Of a stretch of 47,331 nt of DNA, positions 8,500 through 17,649 are shown one piece after another. This DNA comes from an uncultured Legionellales bacterium (GTDB lineage Bacteria; Pseudomonadota; Gammaproteobacteria; Eutrophobiales; Eutrophobiaceae). Position 1 is the stretch's first letter; each line of letters begins with the position of its first letter. A model generated the notes under the pieces. It ran no database searches. It was not told where the DNA came from and was given only the letters and a program-made list of their open reading frames with translations. The stretch is from the NCBI GenBank assembly GCA_913045195.1, contig CAJWQR010000005.1:1-47331 (forward strand), read 5' to 3'. The position numbers and the translations under genes were made by a program.

Positions 8500-9353
8500 A
8501 TTGATGCTTTAAGTTTTTTAATCGCGCTATTTTCGATTTGTCTAACCCTTTCCGCAGATATATTATGGATAGCGGCAAGCTCGTGTAGCGTTGCTTTTTT
8601 TTCAACTAACCAACGACTCGAAATTATATCTTTACTTCGATCGTCTAATAGAGCAATTGCATTTTGTAAAGTTTCTTGTTCATGATCTATGTTTTGTTTG
8701 CTTTCCAATAATTCTTCTGGCCCAGCTTCATTATTTTCTAAATAACTAGCAGGGGTGTTATAGGATTCTTCATTATCATCAAGATGCGTATCGAATGTCG
8801 CATCATAATTACTCATGCGTTTTTCCATCTCAATAACATCACTTGGTTTTACGCCAAGATCCTTCGCCACTTCATTTACTTCTTGTTGGTTTAGCCAACC
8901 CAATCTTTTTTTTGAAGAGCGAAGATTAAAGAATAATTTACGTTGAGCTTTTGTCGTAGCGATTTTAACGACACGCCAATTTTTTAGAATGAATTCATGA
9001 ATTTCCGCGCGTACCCAATGGACCGCAAAGGAGACAAGACGAACACCAAAATCAGGATTAAAACGTTTAACAGCTTTCATTAACCCTATACTACCTTCTT
9101 GGATAAGATCCGCCTGCTGAAGACCATAGCCACTATAGCCGCGTGCTATTTTTACAACAAAACGAAGATGAGACATTACTAGTTGACGAGCGGCCTCTAT
9201 ATCATCATTTTCTTGCAAAAGCCTTGCTAAACGTTGTTCTTCATCAAAAGACAAAATAGGCACTTGATTGACAGAGCGGACGTAACTGTCAATTGAGCCT
9301 GCCGGCAATGCGAATTGTAGATTTGCTAGTTGATTCATATATTTAATTTCCAT
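8490..9353 (-). CDS. rpoH: RNA polymerase sigma factor RpoH (sigma-32, heat shock)
   Basis: Alternative sigma factor for heat-shock genes. The 287-residue protein has sigma region 2 (about 50-120, with RFVVKIARGYSGYGLQQADL), the RpoH-specific RpoH box QRKLFFNLRSSK at 137-148, and a region 4 helix-turn-helix near the C-terminus (ATLHELAAIHNISAERVRQI). These separate it from RpoD. Two ATGs are possible: 9353, or the fifth codon after it at 9338, the latter preceded by GGAAA at a good distance and aligning better with the E. coli N-terminus. It lies downstream of ftsX, as in most gammaproteobacteria, but has its own leader with a CIRCE operator at 9384-9410, implying HrcA repression. Confidence 0.97.
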   Translation of the reverse strand: MEIKYMNQLANLQFALPAGSIDSYVRSVNQVPILSFDEEQRLARLLQENDDIEAARQLVMSHLRFVVKIARGYSGYGLQQADLIQEGSIGLMKAVKRFNPDFGVRLVSFAVHWVRAEIHEFILKNWRVVKIATTKAQRKLFFNLRSSKKRLGWLNQQEVNEVAKDLGVKPSDVIEMEKRMSNYDATFDTHLDDNEESYNTPASYLENNEAGPEELLESKQNIDHEQETLQNAIALLDDRSKDIISSRWLVEKKATLHELAAIHNISAERVRQIENSAIKKLKASIKE

Positions 9354-9383
9354 TAGCTATAATTTGCGCTAACAATTGACATT

Positions 9384-9410
9384 TTAGCACTCTAATTGTT
9401 TGAGTGCTAA
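9384..9410 (-). promoter_or_regulatory. CIRCE operator (HrcA-binding site) upstream of rpoH
   Basis: A perfect 9-9-9 inverted repeat, TTAGCACTC (9384-9392), nine-base spacer, GAGTGCTAA (9402-9410), equal to the CIRCE consensus bound by the heat-shock repressor HrcA. It starts 31 bases before the rpoH ATG. On the minus strand a TATAAT lies at 9441-9436, with a poor -35 candidate 15 bases further upstream, which would put the operator in the transcribed leader, a usual place for CIRCE. The operator is seen; repression of rpoH by HrcA is inferred. Confidence 0.93.
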
Positions 9411-9463
9411 TAATACCAAAGGTTCAATTGAATATATTATATAAAGTGTTGATTTGTTTAACT

Positions 9464-10390
9464 TTAATTTGGTTCAATAGAGCAGAGATGACGCTTTACT
9501 GCAATCCAGGAACCGAGTAAACCAAGTAATATAGCAAAACCAAATAAACAAAGTGTATTTATGAGCCCGAGCCCCGTTAATTGAAAATTACTGGCGTATA
9601 GAATTGATAGGTTATTTACGGGCCCACTCAACATTTGCATTGATACACTAACTAGTATCCAGGCAATTGAGCCGCCAAAAATACCGTACCATAAACCACT
9701 ATATAAAAACGGGCGCTGAATAAAGCTGTCAGTTCCCCCAAATAATTTTGTTATTTCAATTTCATTGCGAGAACTGTAAATGGATAAGCGTATGGTGTTG
9801 CCAACAATGAGTAACACCGCGACTGCTAATAGTGTCGATAATATAAAAATGACAAGTTTGACAATATCTATAATCTTCGCCAAACGATTAATCCATTTGC
9901 CATCGTATTGTATATTATCAACCTCAGGCATTGCCCTCAATTCCTCAACTAAACGTTTAGTTTTAGATTCGTCAAAATATTTATATGTTGGTTTTACTAA
10001 TACGACATTTGGGAAGGGGTTTTCATCGGTCACGCTAAGCACATCAGTAAAGCCGGATAGTTTTTTATATTCAGCTAATGCCTTATCTTTTTTTATTAAA
10101 ATTATATCAGCGATATCATTACGCTTAGATATTTGTTTTGCAAAATCTGTTGCTTGTTGTTCATCAATTGTTGTCTCTAAGAATATATTTATTTCAACAG
10201 CATTATCCCAGCCAGAAGAAACAATTTGAGCATTACTAAGAAAAACATAAAAACCTGCTGGGAATGCCAGGGAAATACCGATTACAATTGTAGTTAAAAT
10301 ATTGTTAACGGGGTTTTTTGCATACTGGCCTAGACTAAAAAAGAATGCCTGCGCATGCTGGGTTAACCAAGTTTTTATAAATTGATTCAA
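9464..10390 (-). CDS. ftsX: Cell division protein FtsX
   Basis: Integral membrane partner of FtsE; the complex regulates septal peptidoglycan hydrolysis (through EnvC in E. coli) at the divisome. The 308-residue protein has the FtsX topology: a cytoplasmic N-terminus, helix 1 at about 31-52, a large periplasmic domain, and three C-terminal helices (about 172-200, 228-252 and 273-295). Family residues include the N-terminal FFFSLGQYAKNPVNNILTT region. It follows ftsE by 23 bases in the ftsY-ftsE-ftsX operon and is followed by the rpoH leader. Confidence 0.95.
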   Translation of the reverse strand: MNQFIKTWLTQHAQAFFFSLGQYAKNPVNNILTTIVIGISLAFPAGFYVFLSNAQIVSSGWDNAVEINIFLETTIDEQQATDFAKQISKRNDIADIILIKKDKALAEYKKLSGFTDVLSVTDENPFPNVVLVKPTYKYFDESKTKRLVEELRAMPEVDNIQYDGKWINRLAKIIDIVKLVIFILSTLLAVAVLLIVGNTIRLSIYSSRNEIEITKLFGGTDSFIQRPFLYSGLWYGIFGGSIAWILVSVSMQMLSGPVNNLSILYASNFQLTGLGLINTLCLFGFAILLGLLGSWIAVKRHLCSIEPN

Positions 10391-10413
10391 TTGATTATTT
10401 AAAGTTTTTATTT

Positions 10414-11100
10414 TTAATGGTTAATATAATTTTTATTATTATCGCCCACATCTAGAATACGCCCGCCATCCAAAATAATAATTCTTTTATTCATATGTTT
10501 GATCATATCAAGCTCATGACTTGCAATTAGTACAGTTACCCCAACTTGATTAAACTGTTCAAACAGTTTCATCATGTCCCATGAAAGCGCAGGGTCAAGA
10601 TTTCCAGTTGGCTCATCAGCAAGAAGAACTGCGGGTCGATGCACTACTGCCCGAGCGACACCAACACGTTGTTGTTCTCCTCCGGATAACTCCACAGGAC
10701 AATTGTTAATTTTTGATAATAAGCCAACCTTATCGAGCGCCGCGTGCACTCTTCTTTTTACTTCTTGGTGATTGCCGCCAGAAATAACCAGGGGCAATGC
10801 CACATTATCAAAAATAGTTCTATCATTAAGTAATCTGTGGTTTTGAAAAATAAAACCGATATTTCTTCGAAATATTGGTATACGATTATTTTTAATTCTT
10901 TCTAGGCTCTGCCCTTTTACTATTATTTGGCCACGCGTATGGCGGTCAATTAAATTTATTAGTTTTAGTAAAGTACTTTTACCCGCGCCAGAACGACCAC
11001 TAACATAAACCATTTCTCCCTTATTGATATTTAAATTAATATTTTGCAGTGCTTTATTACCGCTTGGATAAGTCATAAATACATTAGTGAATTGAATCAT
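10414..11100 (-). CDS. ftsE: Cell division ATP-binding protein FtsE
   Basis: ABC-type ATPase that works with FtsX at the division site. The 228-residue protein has Walker A GRSGAGKST at 35-43, Q-loop FIFQNH (83-88), the ABC signature LSGGEQQR at 138-145, Walker B VLLADEP at 158-164 and the switch histidine in ASHEL (H195). Length matches the family (about 222). Its ATG overlaps the ftsY stop in ATGA (11097-11100), so translation is probably coupled. The order ftsY-ftsE-ftsX is standard. Confidence 0.97.
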   Translation of the reverse strand: MIQFTNVFMTYPSGNKALQNINLNINKGEMVYVSGRSGAGKSTLLKLINLIDRHTRGQIIVKGQSLERIKNNRIPIFRRNIGFIFQNHRLLNDRTIFDNVALPLVISGGNHQEVKRRVHAALDKVGLLSKINNCPVELSGGEQQRVGVARAVVHRPAVLLADEPTGNLDPALSWDMMKLFEQFNQVGVTVLIASHELDMIKHMNKRIIILDGGRILDVGDNNKNYINH

Positions 11101-12053
11101 GAATTATTTTCCAATAAAGCATCAATAAACTCGGTGGCTTTGAACTTTTGTAAATCATCAATTTTTTCGCCTATTCCTATAAACTTGATTGGAATATTTA
11201 ATTCATCTGCGAGTCTAAAAACAATACCGCCTTTTGCGGTACCATCTAGTTTAGTTAAAATAATGCCATCTACACCAATACTTTCCTTAAATTGCTTCGT
11301 TTGAGTCACTGCATTTTGTCCTGTACCAGCATCTAGTACTAATAGTATTTCTTTTTTTATTGTTATGTCGAACTTATCACTAATTCTGTTAATTTTTTTT
11401 ATTTCATCCATAAGGTTTTTTTTATTATGTAAACGCCCAGCTGTATCAACAATTAATACGTCAATATTGTTAGCACGGGCAGATTGAAGTGCATCATAGA
11501 TAACCGCCCCAGGGTCAGAGCCGTTAATTTGCGATATAACTTTTACGTTATTACGTTCACCCCATATATTTAATTGCTCGGTTGCTGCTGCACGAAATGT
11601 ATCTGCGGCAGCCAAAAGAACACTTTTATTTTCCGATTTTATATATTTAGTAAGTTTGCCAACTGTTGTTGTTTTTCCAACGCCATTAACACCAACAACT
11701 AGGACTAAATATGGTTTACTTATATTTTTTGGTATTGTGAAATTTTGTTCTACGGATTTAAGTAAGGGCAATAAAGCTTGTTTTATTTGTTCGTTAAAAC
11801 AGAGAACATCAGATTTTTTTTTAATAGTAGCTGTTAATAGGCGAATGATCAGATCAGTTGTTTTGATTCCAACGTCAGCAAGTAAAAATCTATCCTCAAG
11901 CTCATTAATAATGGTATCATCGATAGGTGTTTTCTTACTAAATAGCATGCCAAAGAGGCTAGCTCTCGTTTGTTTAAGCTGAACTGAAAGCGACGACGTC
12001 TCAGTCTTATTCTCTGATTTTAGTTTTTTGCTATTTTTTTTAAAATCAAACAC
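11097..12053 (-). CDS. ftsY: Signal recognition particle receptor FtsY
   Basis: SRP receptor GTPase that docks ribosome-SRP complexes at the membrane for cotranslational insertion. The 318-residue protein is essentially the NG core: N domain about 25-100, then G domain with GVNGVGKT (121-128), DTFRAAA (151-157), DTAGRL (203-208), [10 protein letters not shown] (267-276) and the C-terminal GIGEKIDDL. The long acidic A domain of E. coli FtsY (497 residues) is missing; only a short lysine-rich tail of about 25 residues precedes the N domain. First gene of the ftsYEX unit and divergent from the M16 peptidase genes. Confidence 0.96.
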   Translation of the reverse strand: MFDFKKNSKKLKSENKTETSSLSVQLKQTRASLFGMLFSKKTPIDDTIINELEDRFLLADVGIKTTDLIIRLLTATIKKKSDVLCFNEQIKQALLPLLKSVEQNFTIPKNISKPYLVLVVGVNGVGKTTTVGKLTKYIKSENKSVLLAAADTFRAAATEQLNIWGERNNVKVISQINGSDPGAVIYDALQSARANNIDVLIVDTAGRLHNKKNLMDEIKKINRISDKFDITIKKEILLVLDAGTGQNAVTQTKQFKESIGVDGIILTKLDGTAKGGIVFRLADELNIPIKFIGIGEKIDDLQKFKATEFIDALLENNS

Positions 12054-12189
12054 AGAAATAGTTTTTTATCATGACGCAATGAATTTTAAAAGTACCTTAT
12101 TATTAAGCAATATTGAACTTAATAATATTGAAATATTCTAAAAATACGCCCGATGTTACAAAATTTAATACTAAATTAAACAAAAAGTA

Positions 12190-13590
12190 ATGAAACATTA
12201 TTGGTTAAAAATGGAAGCTATATTTTTAGTCCTGGTTTTGATAATTCCAGGCAATACATTGGCGCGCGTGTATGAATATGAGCTTGATAACGGCCTTAAG
12301 CTTTTAGTTAAGGAAGACCATCGTGCGCCTGTTGTTGTTACACAGGTATGGTATAAGGTTGGTGGTAGTTATGAGTATGACGGTGTAACTGGAATATCAC
12401 ATGCCTTAGAGCACATGATGTTTAAAGGAACAGAGAAATTCCCCCCTGGCGAATTTTCACGAATAATCTCAGAAAATGGCGGTCGTGATAATGCTTTTAC
12501 CGGCCCAGACTACACTAGTTATTTTCAAACACTCGAAAAAACACGATTGCCAATTAGTTTCGAATTAGAGGCAGATAGAATGCGGCATTTAAAATTATCT
12601 AATGAGGAATTTATAAAAGAGATTGAAGTAGTAAAGGAGGAGCGGCGCTGGCGTACTGAAGATAACCCGCAATCTTTTTTATATGAGACGGCAAAAGCAA
12701 CGGCCTTTCAAACTAGCCCATACCGTTTCCCTGTAGTTGGTTGGATGCAGGATTTAAGTAGTATGACAATTAATGATTTGAGTTCTTGGTATAAGAAATG
12801 GTATGCACCAAACAATGCAACTGTCGTTGTTGTTGGCGATGTAGATCCAAATTATGTTTACGCGTTAGCCTATGAATATTTTTCTCCACTGCCAGCCGGA
12901 GAGCCAATAAAAATAAACGAACATAAAGAGGTTCCTCAGCAAGGCACAAAACGTATTACTGTAAAACGCCCAGCTGAACTTCCGAGCATAATGATGGCGT
13001 ATAAAACTCCTGTTATAAAACCACAAGATAAACATCAAACTGAATATGATTGGGAACCCTACGCTCTAGAGGTATTGGCCGGAATATTAGATGGCGGTAA
13101 CAGCGCAAGAATTGCGAGTCGTTTAGTTAGGGGCAACGAAGTTGCAGCTGGCGCAAGCGCAAGCTATCAAATAGCTTCGCGCTTAGATAATTTGTTTACC
13201 TTGTCGGGGATACCTGCAGAAGGCAAGTCAATACAAGAACTTGAGGTTGCGTTTAGAAATGAGATATTAGATTTACAAACACATTTAGTCAGCAATGAAG
13301 AATTACAGCGCGTCAAAGCACAAGTAATATCTGCAGATGTTTACGAAAAGGACTCAGTATTTTATCAAGCAATGATAATTGGCATATTAGAAACAGTCGG
13401 TTTATCTTGGGACTTAGCTGACGCATATGTCGATAGAATTAAATCGGTGACTAATGAGCAAGTCTTAGCAGTTGCAAAAAAGTATTTGATTGATGATAGA
13501 TTGACAGTTGCTGATTTGTATCCACTTTCAACTAAAGATAAATCTAGTAAAATAAGATCGACAATTAAAGGAAACACTCGTGCGCATTAG
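12190..13590 (+). CDS. M16 family zinc metallopeptidase, catalytic subunit
   Basis: Insulinase/pitrilysin-type (M16B) peptidase, predicted to be exported. The 466-residue protein begins with a signal peptide (hydrophobic about 9-21, cleavage near NTLA at 22-25). The inverted zinc motif HALEH at 71-75 supplies H71, the catalytic E74 and H75, and the third ligand is E150 or E151 in KEERRW. A second M16 domain fills the C-terminal half. The partner gene overlaps by 11 bases and lacks the zinc motif, so the pair should form an active/inactive heterodimer, as known for M16B enzymes. Substrate unknown. This pair beside ftsY and rsmD is a conserved gammaproteobacterial arrangement. Confidence 0.9.
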   Translation: MKHYWLKMEAIFLVLVLIIPGNTLARVYEYELDNGLKLLVKEDHRAPVVVTQVWYKVGGSYEYDGVTGISHALEHMMFKGTEKFPPGEFSRIISENGGRDNAFTGPDYTSYFQTLEKTRLPISFELEADRMRHLKLSNEEFIKEIEVVKEERRWRTEDNPQSFLYETAKATAFQTSPYRFPVVGWMQDLSSMTINDLSSWYKKWYAPNNATVVVVGDVDPNYVYALAYEYFSPLPAGEPIKINEHKEVPQQGTKRITVKRPAELPSIMMAYKTPVIKPQDKHQTEYDWEPYALEVLAGILDGGNSARIASRLVRGNEVAAGASASYQIASRLDNLFTLSGIPAEGKSIQELEVAFRNEILDLQTHLVSNEELQRVKAQVISADVYEKDSVFYQAMIIGILETVGLSWDLADAYVDRIKSVTNEQVLAVAKKYLIDDRLTVADLYPLSTKDKSSKIRSTIKGNTRAH

Positions 13591-14896
13591 TACTATTTTC
13601 TTTTTTATTATTTTTTATGTAAACACCGCACTAGCGTCGCCAAATATAGAATATTGGACAACGGGCGCAGGCGCTGAGGTTTACTATGTGCATGCTCCAG
13701 AACTGCCCATGGTAGATATACAAATTGTTTTTGATGCAGGCAGTAGCCGCGATGAAGATACATTGGGGATTGCGATGCTAACAAATAGTTTGTTAGCAGA
13801 TGGCGCAGGCGGCGATGATGCCGATAAGATAAGCAATGATTTTGAATCGCTAGGCGCAATTTACGCGACAGATATTAGTTATGATTCGGCTTCTTTACAG
13901 TTACGCTCACTTACTGAAAGTGGATTGCTGAAAAGCGCAATTATAAATCTTAAGAAAGTTTTATCTTCTCCAGATTTTCCTACAGATGCTTTAGAGCGAA
14001 GACGCTCACAAATGCTAATTGGAATAAAAGCAAAACAACAGTCACCAGCCGCGATAGCAAAAGATGCGTTTATGAAGGCGACATATCAATCTCACCCCTA
14101 CGCGAAACCAAGCGAGGGTACTGAGACAAGCGTAAAAGCAATTAAGAGAAAAGATATTGTTTCGTTTTATAAGAAACACTACACCGCAAAAAATTCCATG
14201 ATTGCGATTGTTGGCGCGGTTAGTCATGAGTTAGCGAAACAAATATCAGAGGATATCTCAGCTGCATTTCAAGACGGAGAAAAAGCAAGTTCGATAAGAG
14301 CTGTGGAGAAATTAGAGGAACCACAAAGTATTTTTATCGAATATCCGTCAGCACAAACACATATACTCGTTGGCCAACCTGGTGTGAAGCGAGGTGATTC
14401 CGATTATTTTCCGTTATATGTTGGCAATCATATTCTTGGCGGAGGAGGTATGGTGTCAAGATTATTTGAAGAAATTAGAGAAAAGCGAGGGTTGTCATAT
14501 AGTGCATATAGTTATTTTTCGCCAATGCTTTTTAAAGGACCTTTCACTGCAGGACTGCAAACAAAAACAGACCAAGCCGATGAAGCACTTTCTGTTTTAT
14601 TAGAGAATATTAAAAATTATATTGCACAAGGGCCAACAGAAGAAGAATTAATTGCTGCAAAGAAAAATATTACCGGCGGATATCCATTACGTATCGATAG
14701 TAATAGCAAGATTTTAAATTATGTGGTCGTGATTGGTTATTATAAATTACCACTCGATTATCTTGAAACATTTAATAATAATGTTGAGGCAGTTACTATT
14801 GAAAGTATCAAAGATGCCTTTAAACGGCGACTTTCCCCAGACAAGCTTGTTATGGTAAAAGTTGGCGTGTCTTCAAATAAAAAAAGCGAAGATTAG
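13580..14896 (+). CDS. M16 family peptidase homologue, non-catalytic subunit
   Basis: The 438-residue protein has a signal peptide (about 1-19, ending ALA) and M16 fold throughout. Where the zinc motif belongs, the sequence reads LGIAMLTNSLLADG (62-75), so both histidines and the glutamate are missing and it cannot bind zinc in the normal way. The C-terminal Arg/Tyr element of M16 proteins is present (RLFEEIREKRGLSYSAYSYF, around 295-314), which in M16B dimers completes the active site of the partner. It overlaps the catalytic gene by 11 bases, so a 1:1 complex is likely. Followed at once by rsmD. Confidence 0.9.
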   Translation: MRISTIFFFIIFYVNTALASPNIEYWTTGAGAEVYYVHAPELPMVDIQIVFDAGSSRDEDTLGIAMLTNSLLADGAGGDDADKISNDFESLGAIYATDISYDSASLQLRSLTESGLLKSAIINLKKVLSSPDFPTDALERRRSQMLIGIKAKQQSPAAIAKDAFMKATYQSHPYAKPSEGTETSVKAIKRKDIVSFYKKHYTAKNSMIAIVGAVSHELAKQISEDISAAFQDGEKASSIRAVEKLEEPQSIFIEYPSAQTHILVGQPGVKRGDSDYFPLYVGNHILGGGGMVSRLFEEIREKRGLSYSAYSYFSPMLFKGPFTAGLQTKTDQADEALSVLLENIKNYIAQGPTEEELIAAKKNITGGYPLRIDSNSKILNYVVVIGYYKLPLDYLETFNNNVEAVTIESIKDAFKRRLSPDKLVMVKVGVSSNKKSED

Positions 14897-14902
14897 TGAG
14901 AC

Positions 14903-15460
14903 TTGGATAGTCCTTCAAAGATTCGTATTGTTGGCGGTAAATGGCGCGGTAGAAAATTAAATGTAATTAATATGCCCGGTTTAAGGCCTACCCAGGATCG
15001 AACTCGGGAGACATTATTTAATTGGCTACAAGGAAAAATTGTTGGTGCTCGTTGTCTTGATTTGTTTTCTGGTACAGGCGCACTTGCTTTTGAAGCATTA
15101 TCTCGCGGCGCAGCTGAAGTTATAATGGTTGAATCTAACGCGAAGATTGTAGAAACTTTGAACCAAACAGCTGAGATTTTTGGGGGTAAATCGCATCAAA
15201 TTGTACGTGACGACGCCGTAAGATGGGTTAGGAATAGCCCTAAAGTTTTCGATATTATTTTTCTTGATCCTCCATTTGGTCATGGGTATATAGAAAAATG
15301 TTGCCAAATGATTATTGAACAGTCATCGTTGGCTGATAATGGAATAGTTTACATAGAGTCAGAAAAAAATATAAATATACCTCCAATGTTTAAAATAAAT
15401 AAAATGACTCAAATAGGCCAAGCACAATCAATATTGGCTGAATTGAATCGAGAGAGCTAA
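14903..15460 (+). CDS. rsmD: 16S rRNA (guanine966-N2)-methyltransferase RsmD
   Basis: SAM-dependent methyltransferase that modifies G966 of 16S rRNA. The 185-residue protein opens with the family's IRIVGGKWRGRKL (7-19), has the SAM-binding DLFSGTGALAFEALSRGA (53-70) and the catalytic DPPF motif at 122-125. The start is a TTG at 14903: a stop codon lies two codons upstream in frame and no ATG precedes the conserved N-terminus. Six bases separate it from the M16 pair, and coaD begins one base after its stop, so it is part of a tight operon. Confidence 0.95.
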   Translation: MDSPSKIRIVGGKWRGRKLNVINMPGLRPTQDRTRETLFNWLQGKIVGARCLDLFSGTGALAFEALSRGAAEVIMVESNAKIVETLNQTAEIFGGKSHQIVRDDAVRWVRNSPKVFDIIFLDPPFGHGYIEKCCQMIIEQSSLADNGIVYIESEKNINIPPMFKINKMTQIGQAQSILAELNRES

Positions 15461-15461
15461 T

Positions 15462-15938
15462 ATGGTGACAGCAATTTATCCAGGTACTTTTGACCCCATA
15501 ACAAATGGACATATAGACATTGCTCAGCGTGCGGCTAAATTATTTGATGAAGTTATTATTGCTGTTGCAGAAAAACCGACAGAAAAAACATTGTTTACGA
15601 AGGATGAAAGATTATCTTTTGTAAATAATCTGTTTTCTAATATTGGCAATATTAAATCAATTTCTTTTGATGGATTAGTTACCGATCTAGCCCGGGAAAA
15701 ATCAGCGAAAATCCTTGTTCGTGGGGTGCGTACAATTTTAGATTTTGATTATGAATTTAAAATGGCTGGGATGAATAAAAAATTATACACGGATATTGAG
15801 ACAGTATTCTTAACGCCTACAGAAAATTTTAATTATATATCATCGAGTCTTGTGCGTGAAATAGCAGTTTTGGGTGGGGATGTTAGTTTATTTGTACCCC
15901 AGTCTATTCAATTAGCTTTAAAGGAAAAATTCTCTTAA
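15462..15938 (+). CDS. coaD: Phosphopantetheine adenylyltransferase
   Basis: Transfers AMP from ATP to 4'-phosphopantetheine to give dephospho-CoA, the penultimate step of CoA synthesis. The 158-residue nucleotidyltransferase has YPGTFDPITNGH at 6-17 (with the TxGH-type nucleotide-binding motif), VRGVR at 86-90, and the ISSS-x-VR signature (YISSSLVR at 125-132). Length is typical. It sits one base after rsmD, the usual partner in many bacteria. The earlier CoA steps are encoded by coaBC at 22801 in the same window. Confidence 0.97.
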   Translation: MVTAIYPGTFDPITNGHIDIAQRAAKLFDEVIIAVAEKPTEKTLFTKDERLSFVNNLFSNIGNIKSISFDGLVTDLAREKSAKILVRGVRTILDFDYEFKMAGMNKKLYTDIETVFLTPTENFNYISSSLVREIAVLGGDVSLFVPQSIQLALKEKFS

Positions 15939-15947
15939 TAGTTCTTC

Positions 15948-17636
15948 ATGAAAAATAATACTCGTAATTATTTTTCTTTTGTTCTTTTATATATATTTTC
16001 TACATTTGTCTACGGCGGTAACGTCAACCAATCAGCAGTTGTAACTGCACACCAAATAGCAACCCGTACCGGCTTAGAAATACTTAAAAAAGGCGGGAAT
16101 GCCTTTGATGCCGCAGCCGCGATAACTGCATCATTGGCAGTGGTTGAGCCATATGGTTCAGGTTTAGGCGGAGGTGGTTTTTGGCTGCTGCATCGTAGCT
16201 CAGACAACAAACAGGTTGTTCTTGATGGACGCGAAATGGCGCCAATGCGAAGTCGAAAAGATATGTATTTAGATAAAGATGGTAATATTCTTAGTGGCCT
16301 TTCGTTAAATGGCCCAATGGCAGCAGGCATACCTGGTGTTGTTGCGGGGATAGATTATTTAGTTACTCACTATGGCCAACTAAGTTTACAAGATATTTTA
16401 GCGCCCGCCACTCAACAAGCAAAAAATGGTTTTATTGTTACCGAACGTTATCAAAAATTAATACGGTACAGAAAGAATATACTACAACAATATGTAGGCA
16501 CAGCAGCTATTTTTTTAAAAAACAATAAAATTCCTAAAATAGGAGATTTCATTGTACAAAACGACCTCGCAAAAACATTAAGCATGATTTCTGAAAATGG
16601 AAGCAAGGGTTTTTATCAGGGTGTCTTTGCTCAGAAAATGGTTAATAGTGTTCAGGAAAATGGCGGTATATGGGAAACATATGATTTAGAAAACTACAAA
16701 ATCATTGAGCGAGAACCAGTTACTGTAAATTATAAAGGAATTAAGGTTACGTCAGTCCCCCCTCCTTCTTCAGGAGGAATTGTTCTTGGGCAAGCACTAA
16801 ACATTTTAGAAAAATTTGATTTAACACAATATAATAGTGTTACACGTAAGCATATTATTATAGAGGCAATGAGGCGTGCATACCGCGACCGGGCGGCATA
16901 TTTAGGCGATTCTGATTTTGTTGATATACCAATCAATAGACTGTTAGATAAAAATTATGCTGAAGGATTAGCATTAACAATTGATATCAACCGCGCAACA
17001 CCAAGTAAAGAGTTAGGAACTATAGCGGTTACAAATAGCACAGGAACAAATACAACCCATTTTTCAGTACTTGATAAATACGGCAATAGAGTTGCATCTA
17101 CATTAAGCATTAATCTGCCGTTTGGTTCTGGTTTTGTGGTAGAGGGAACCGGTGTTTTGCTTAATAATGAAATGGATGATTTTACTATTAAACCTTTTGC
17201 TGCTAATACTTATGGTTTAGTAGGATATCAGGCCAATGCTATTCATCCAGGCAAGCGTCCTTTATCAAGTATGACGCCAACATTTGTTGAGTCCGACGAC
17301 CGTATTGGTATTTTAGGCACCCCCGGCGGCAGCCGAATTATTAGCATGGTTTTATTAGCTATTTTGGATTTTGCGGCAGGAGAGTTACCAGGGTCATGGG
17401 TTAATCTCCCACGCTATCATCATCAATATATTCCTGATTTAGTGCAATATGAGAAAGGCGGCTTCTCAAAGGATGAAAAAAGCAAATTAATATTAAAAGG
17501 GCACAAATTAAAGGAAATAAAACGAAGGTACGGGAATATGCAAGCCATCATGCAATGGAAGAGCAGGAATGTTAATTTTGTTGCAAGCGACCCTAGAGGC
17601 GAAGGAACCGCTGAGACAATTAATTCTTATCAATAG
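15948..17636 (+). CDS. ggt: Gamma-glutamyltranspeptidase
   Basis: N-terminal nucleophile hydrolase that cleaves the gamma-glutamyl bond of glutathione in the periplasm. The 562-residue proenzyme has a signal peptide (about 1-23), the glutamate-binding Arg in LDGREMAP (R95), and the autoprocessing site in NTTHFSVLD, where T369 should become the N-terminal nucleophile of the small subunit. Small-subunit motifs NNEMDDF (406-412) and GTPGGSRI (457-464) are present. All key residues are intact. It follows coaD by nine bases. Together with gshB further on, it means this organism both makes and degrades glutathione. Confidence 0.95.
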   Translation: MKNNTRNYFSFVLLYIFSTFVYGGNVNQSAVVTAHQIATRTGLEILKKGGNAFDAAAAITASLAVVEPYGSGLGGGGFWLLHRSSDNKQVVLDGREMAPMRSRKDMYLDKDGNILSGLSLNGPMAAGIPGVVAGIDYLVTHYGQLSLQDILAPATQQAKNGFIVTERYQKLIRYRKNILQQYVGTAAIFLKNNKIPKIGDFIVQNDLAKTLSMISENGSKGFYQGVFAQKMVNSVQENGGIWETYDLENYKIIEREPVTVNYKGIKVTSVPPPSSGGIVLGQALNILEKFDLTQYNSVTRKHIIIEAMRRAYRDRAAYLGDSDFVDIPINRLLDKNYAEGLALTIDINRATPSKELGTIAVTNSTGTNTTHFSVLDKYGNRVASTLSINLPFGSGFVVEGTGVLLNNEMDDFTIKPFAANTYGLVGYQANAIHPGKRPLSSMTPTFVESDDRIGILGTPGGSRIISMVLLAILDFAAGELPGSWVNLPRYHHQYIPDLVQYEKGGFSKDEKSKLILKGHKLKEIKRRYGNMQAIMQWKSRNVNFVASDPRGEGTAETINSYQ

Positions 17637-17649
17637 CTTGTTTAAAATC

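Noticed and set aside
9780..10229. A 149-codon plus-strand frame inside ftsX
   Set aside because: It is antisense to ftsX, serine-rich with no recognisable domain, and ftsX accounts for the conservation.
16010..16330. Minus-strand frame of 106 codons inside ggt
   Set aside because: Antisense to the signal peptide and conserved N-terminal region of ggt, with no motif of its own.
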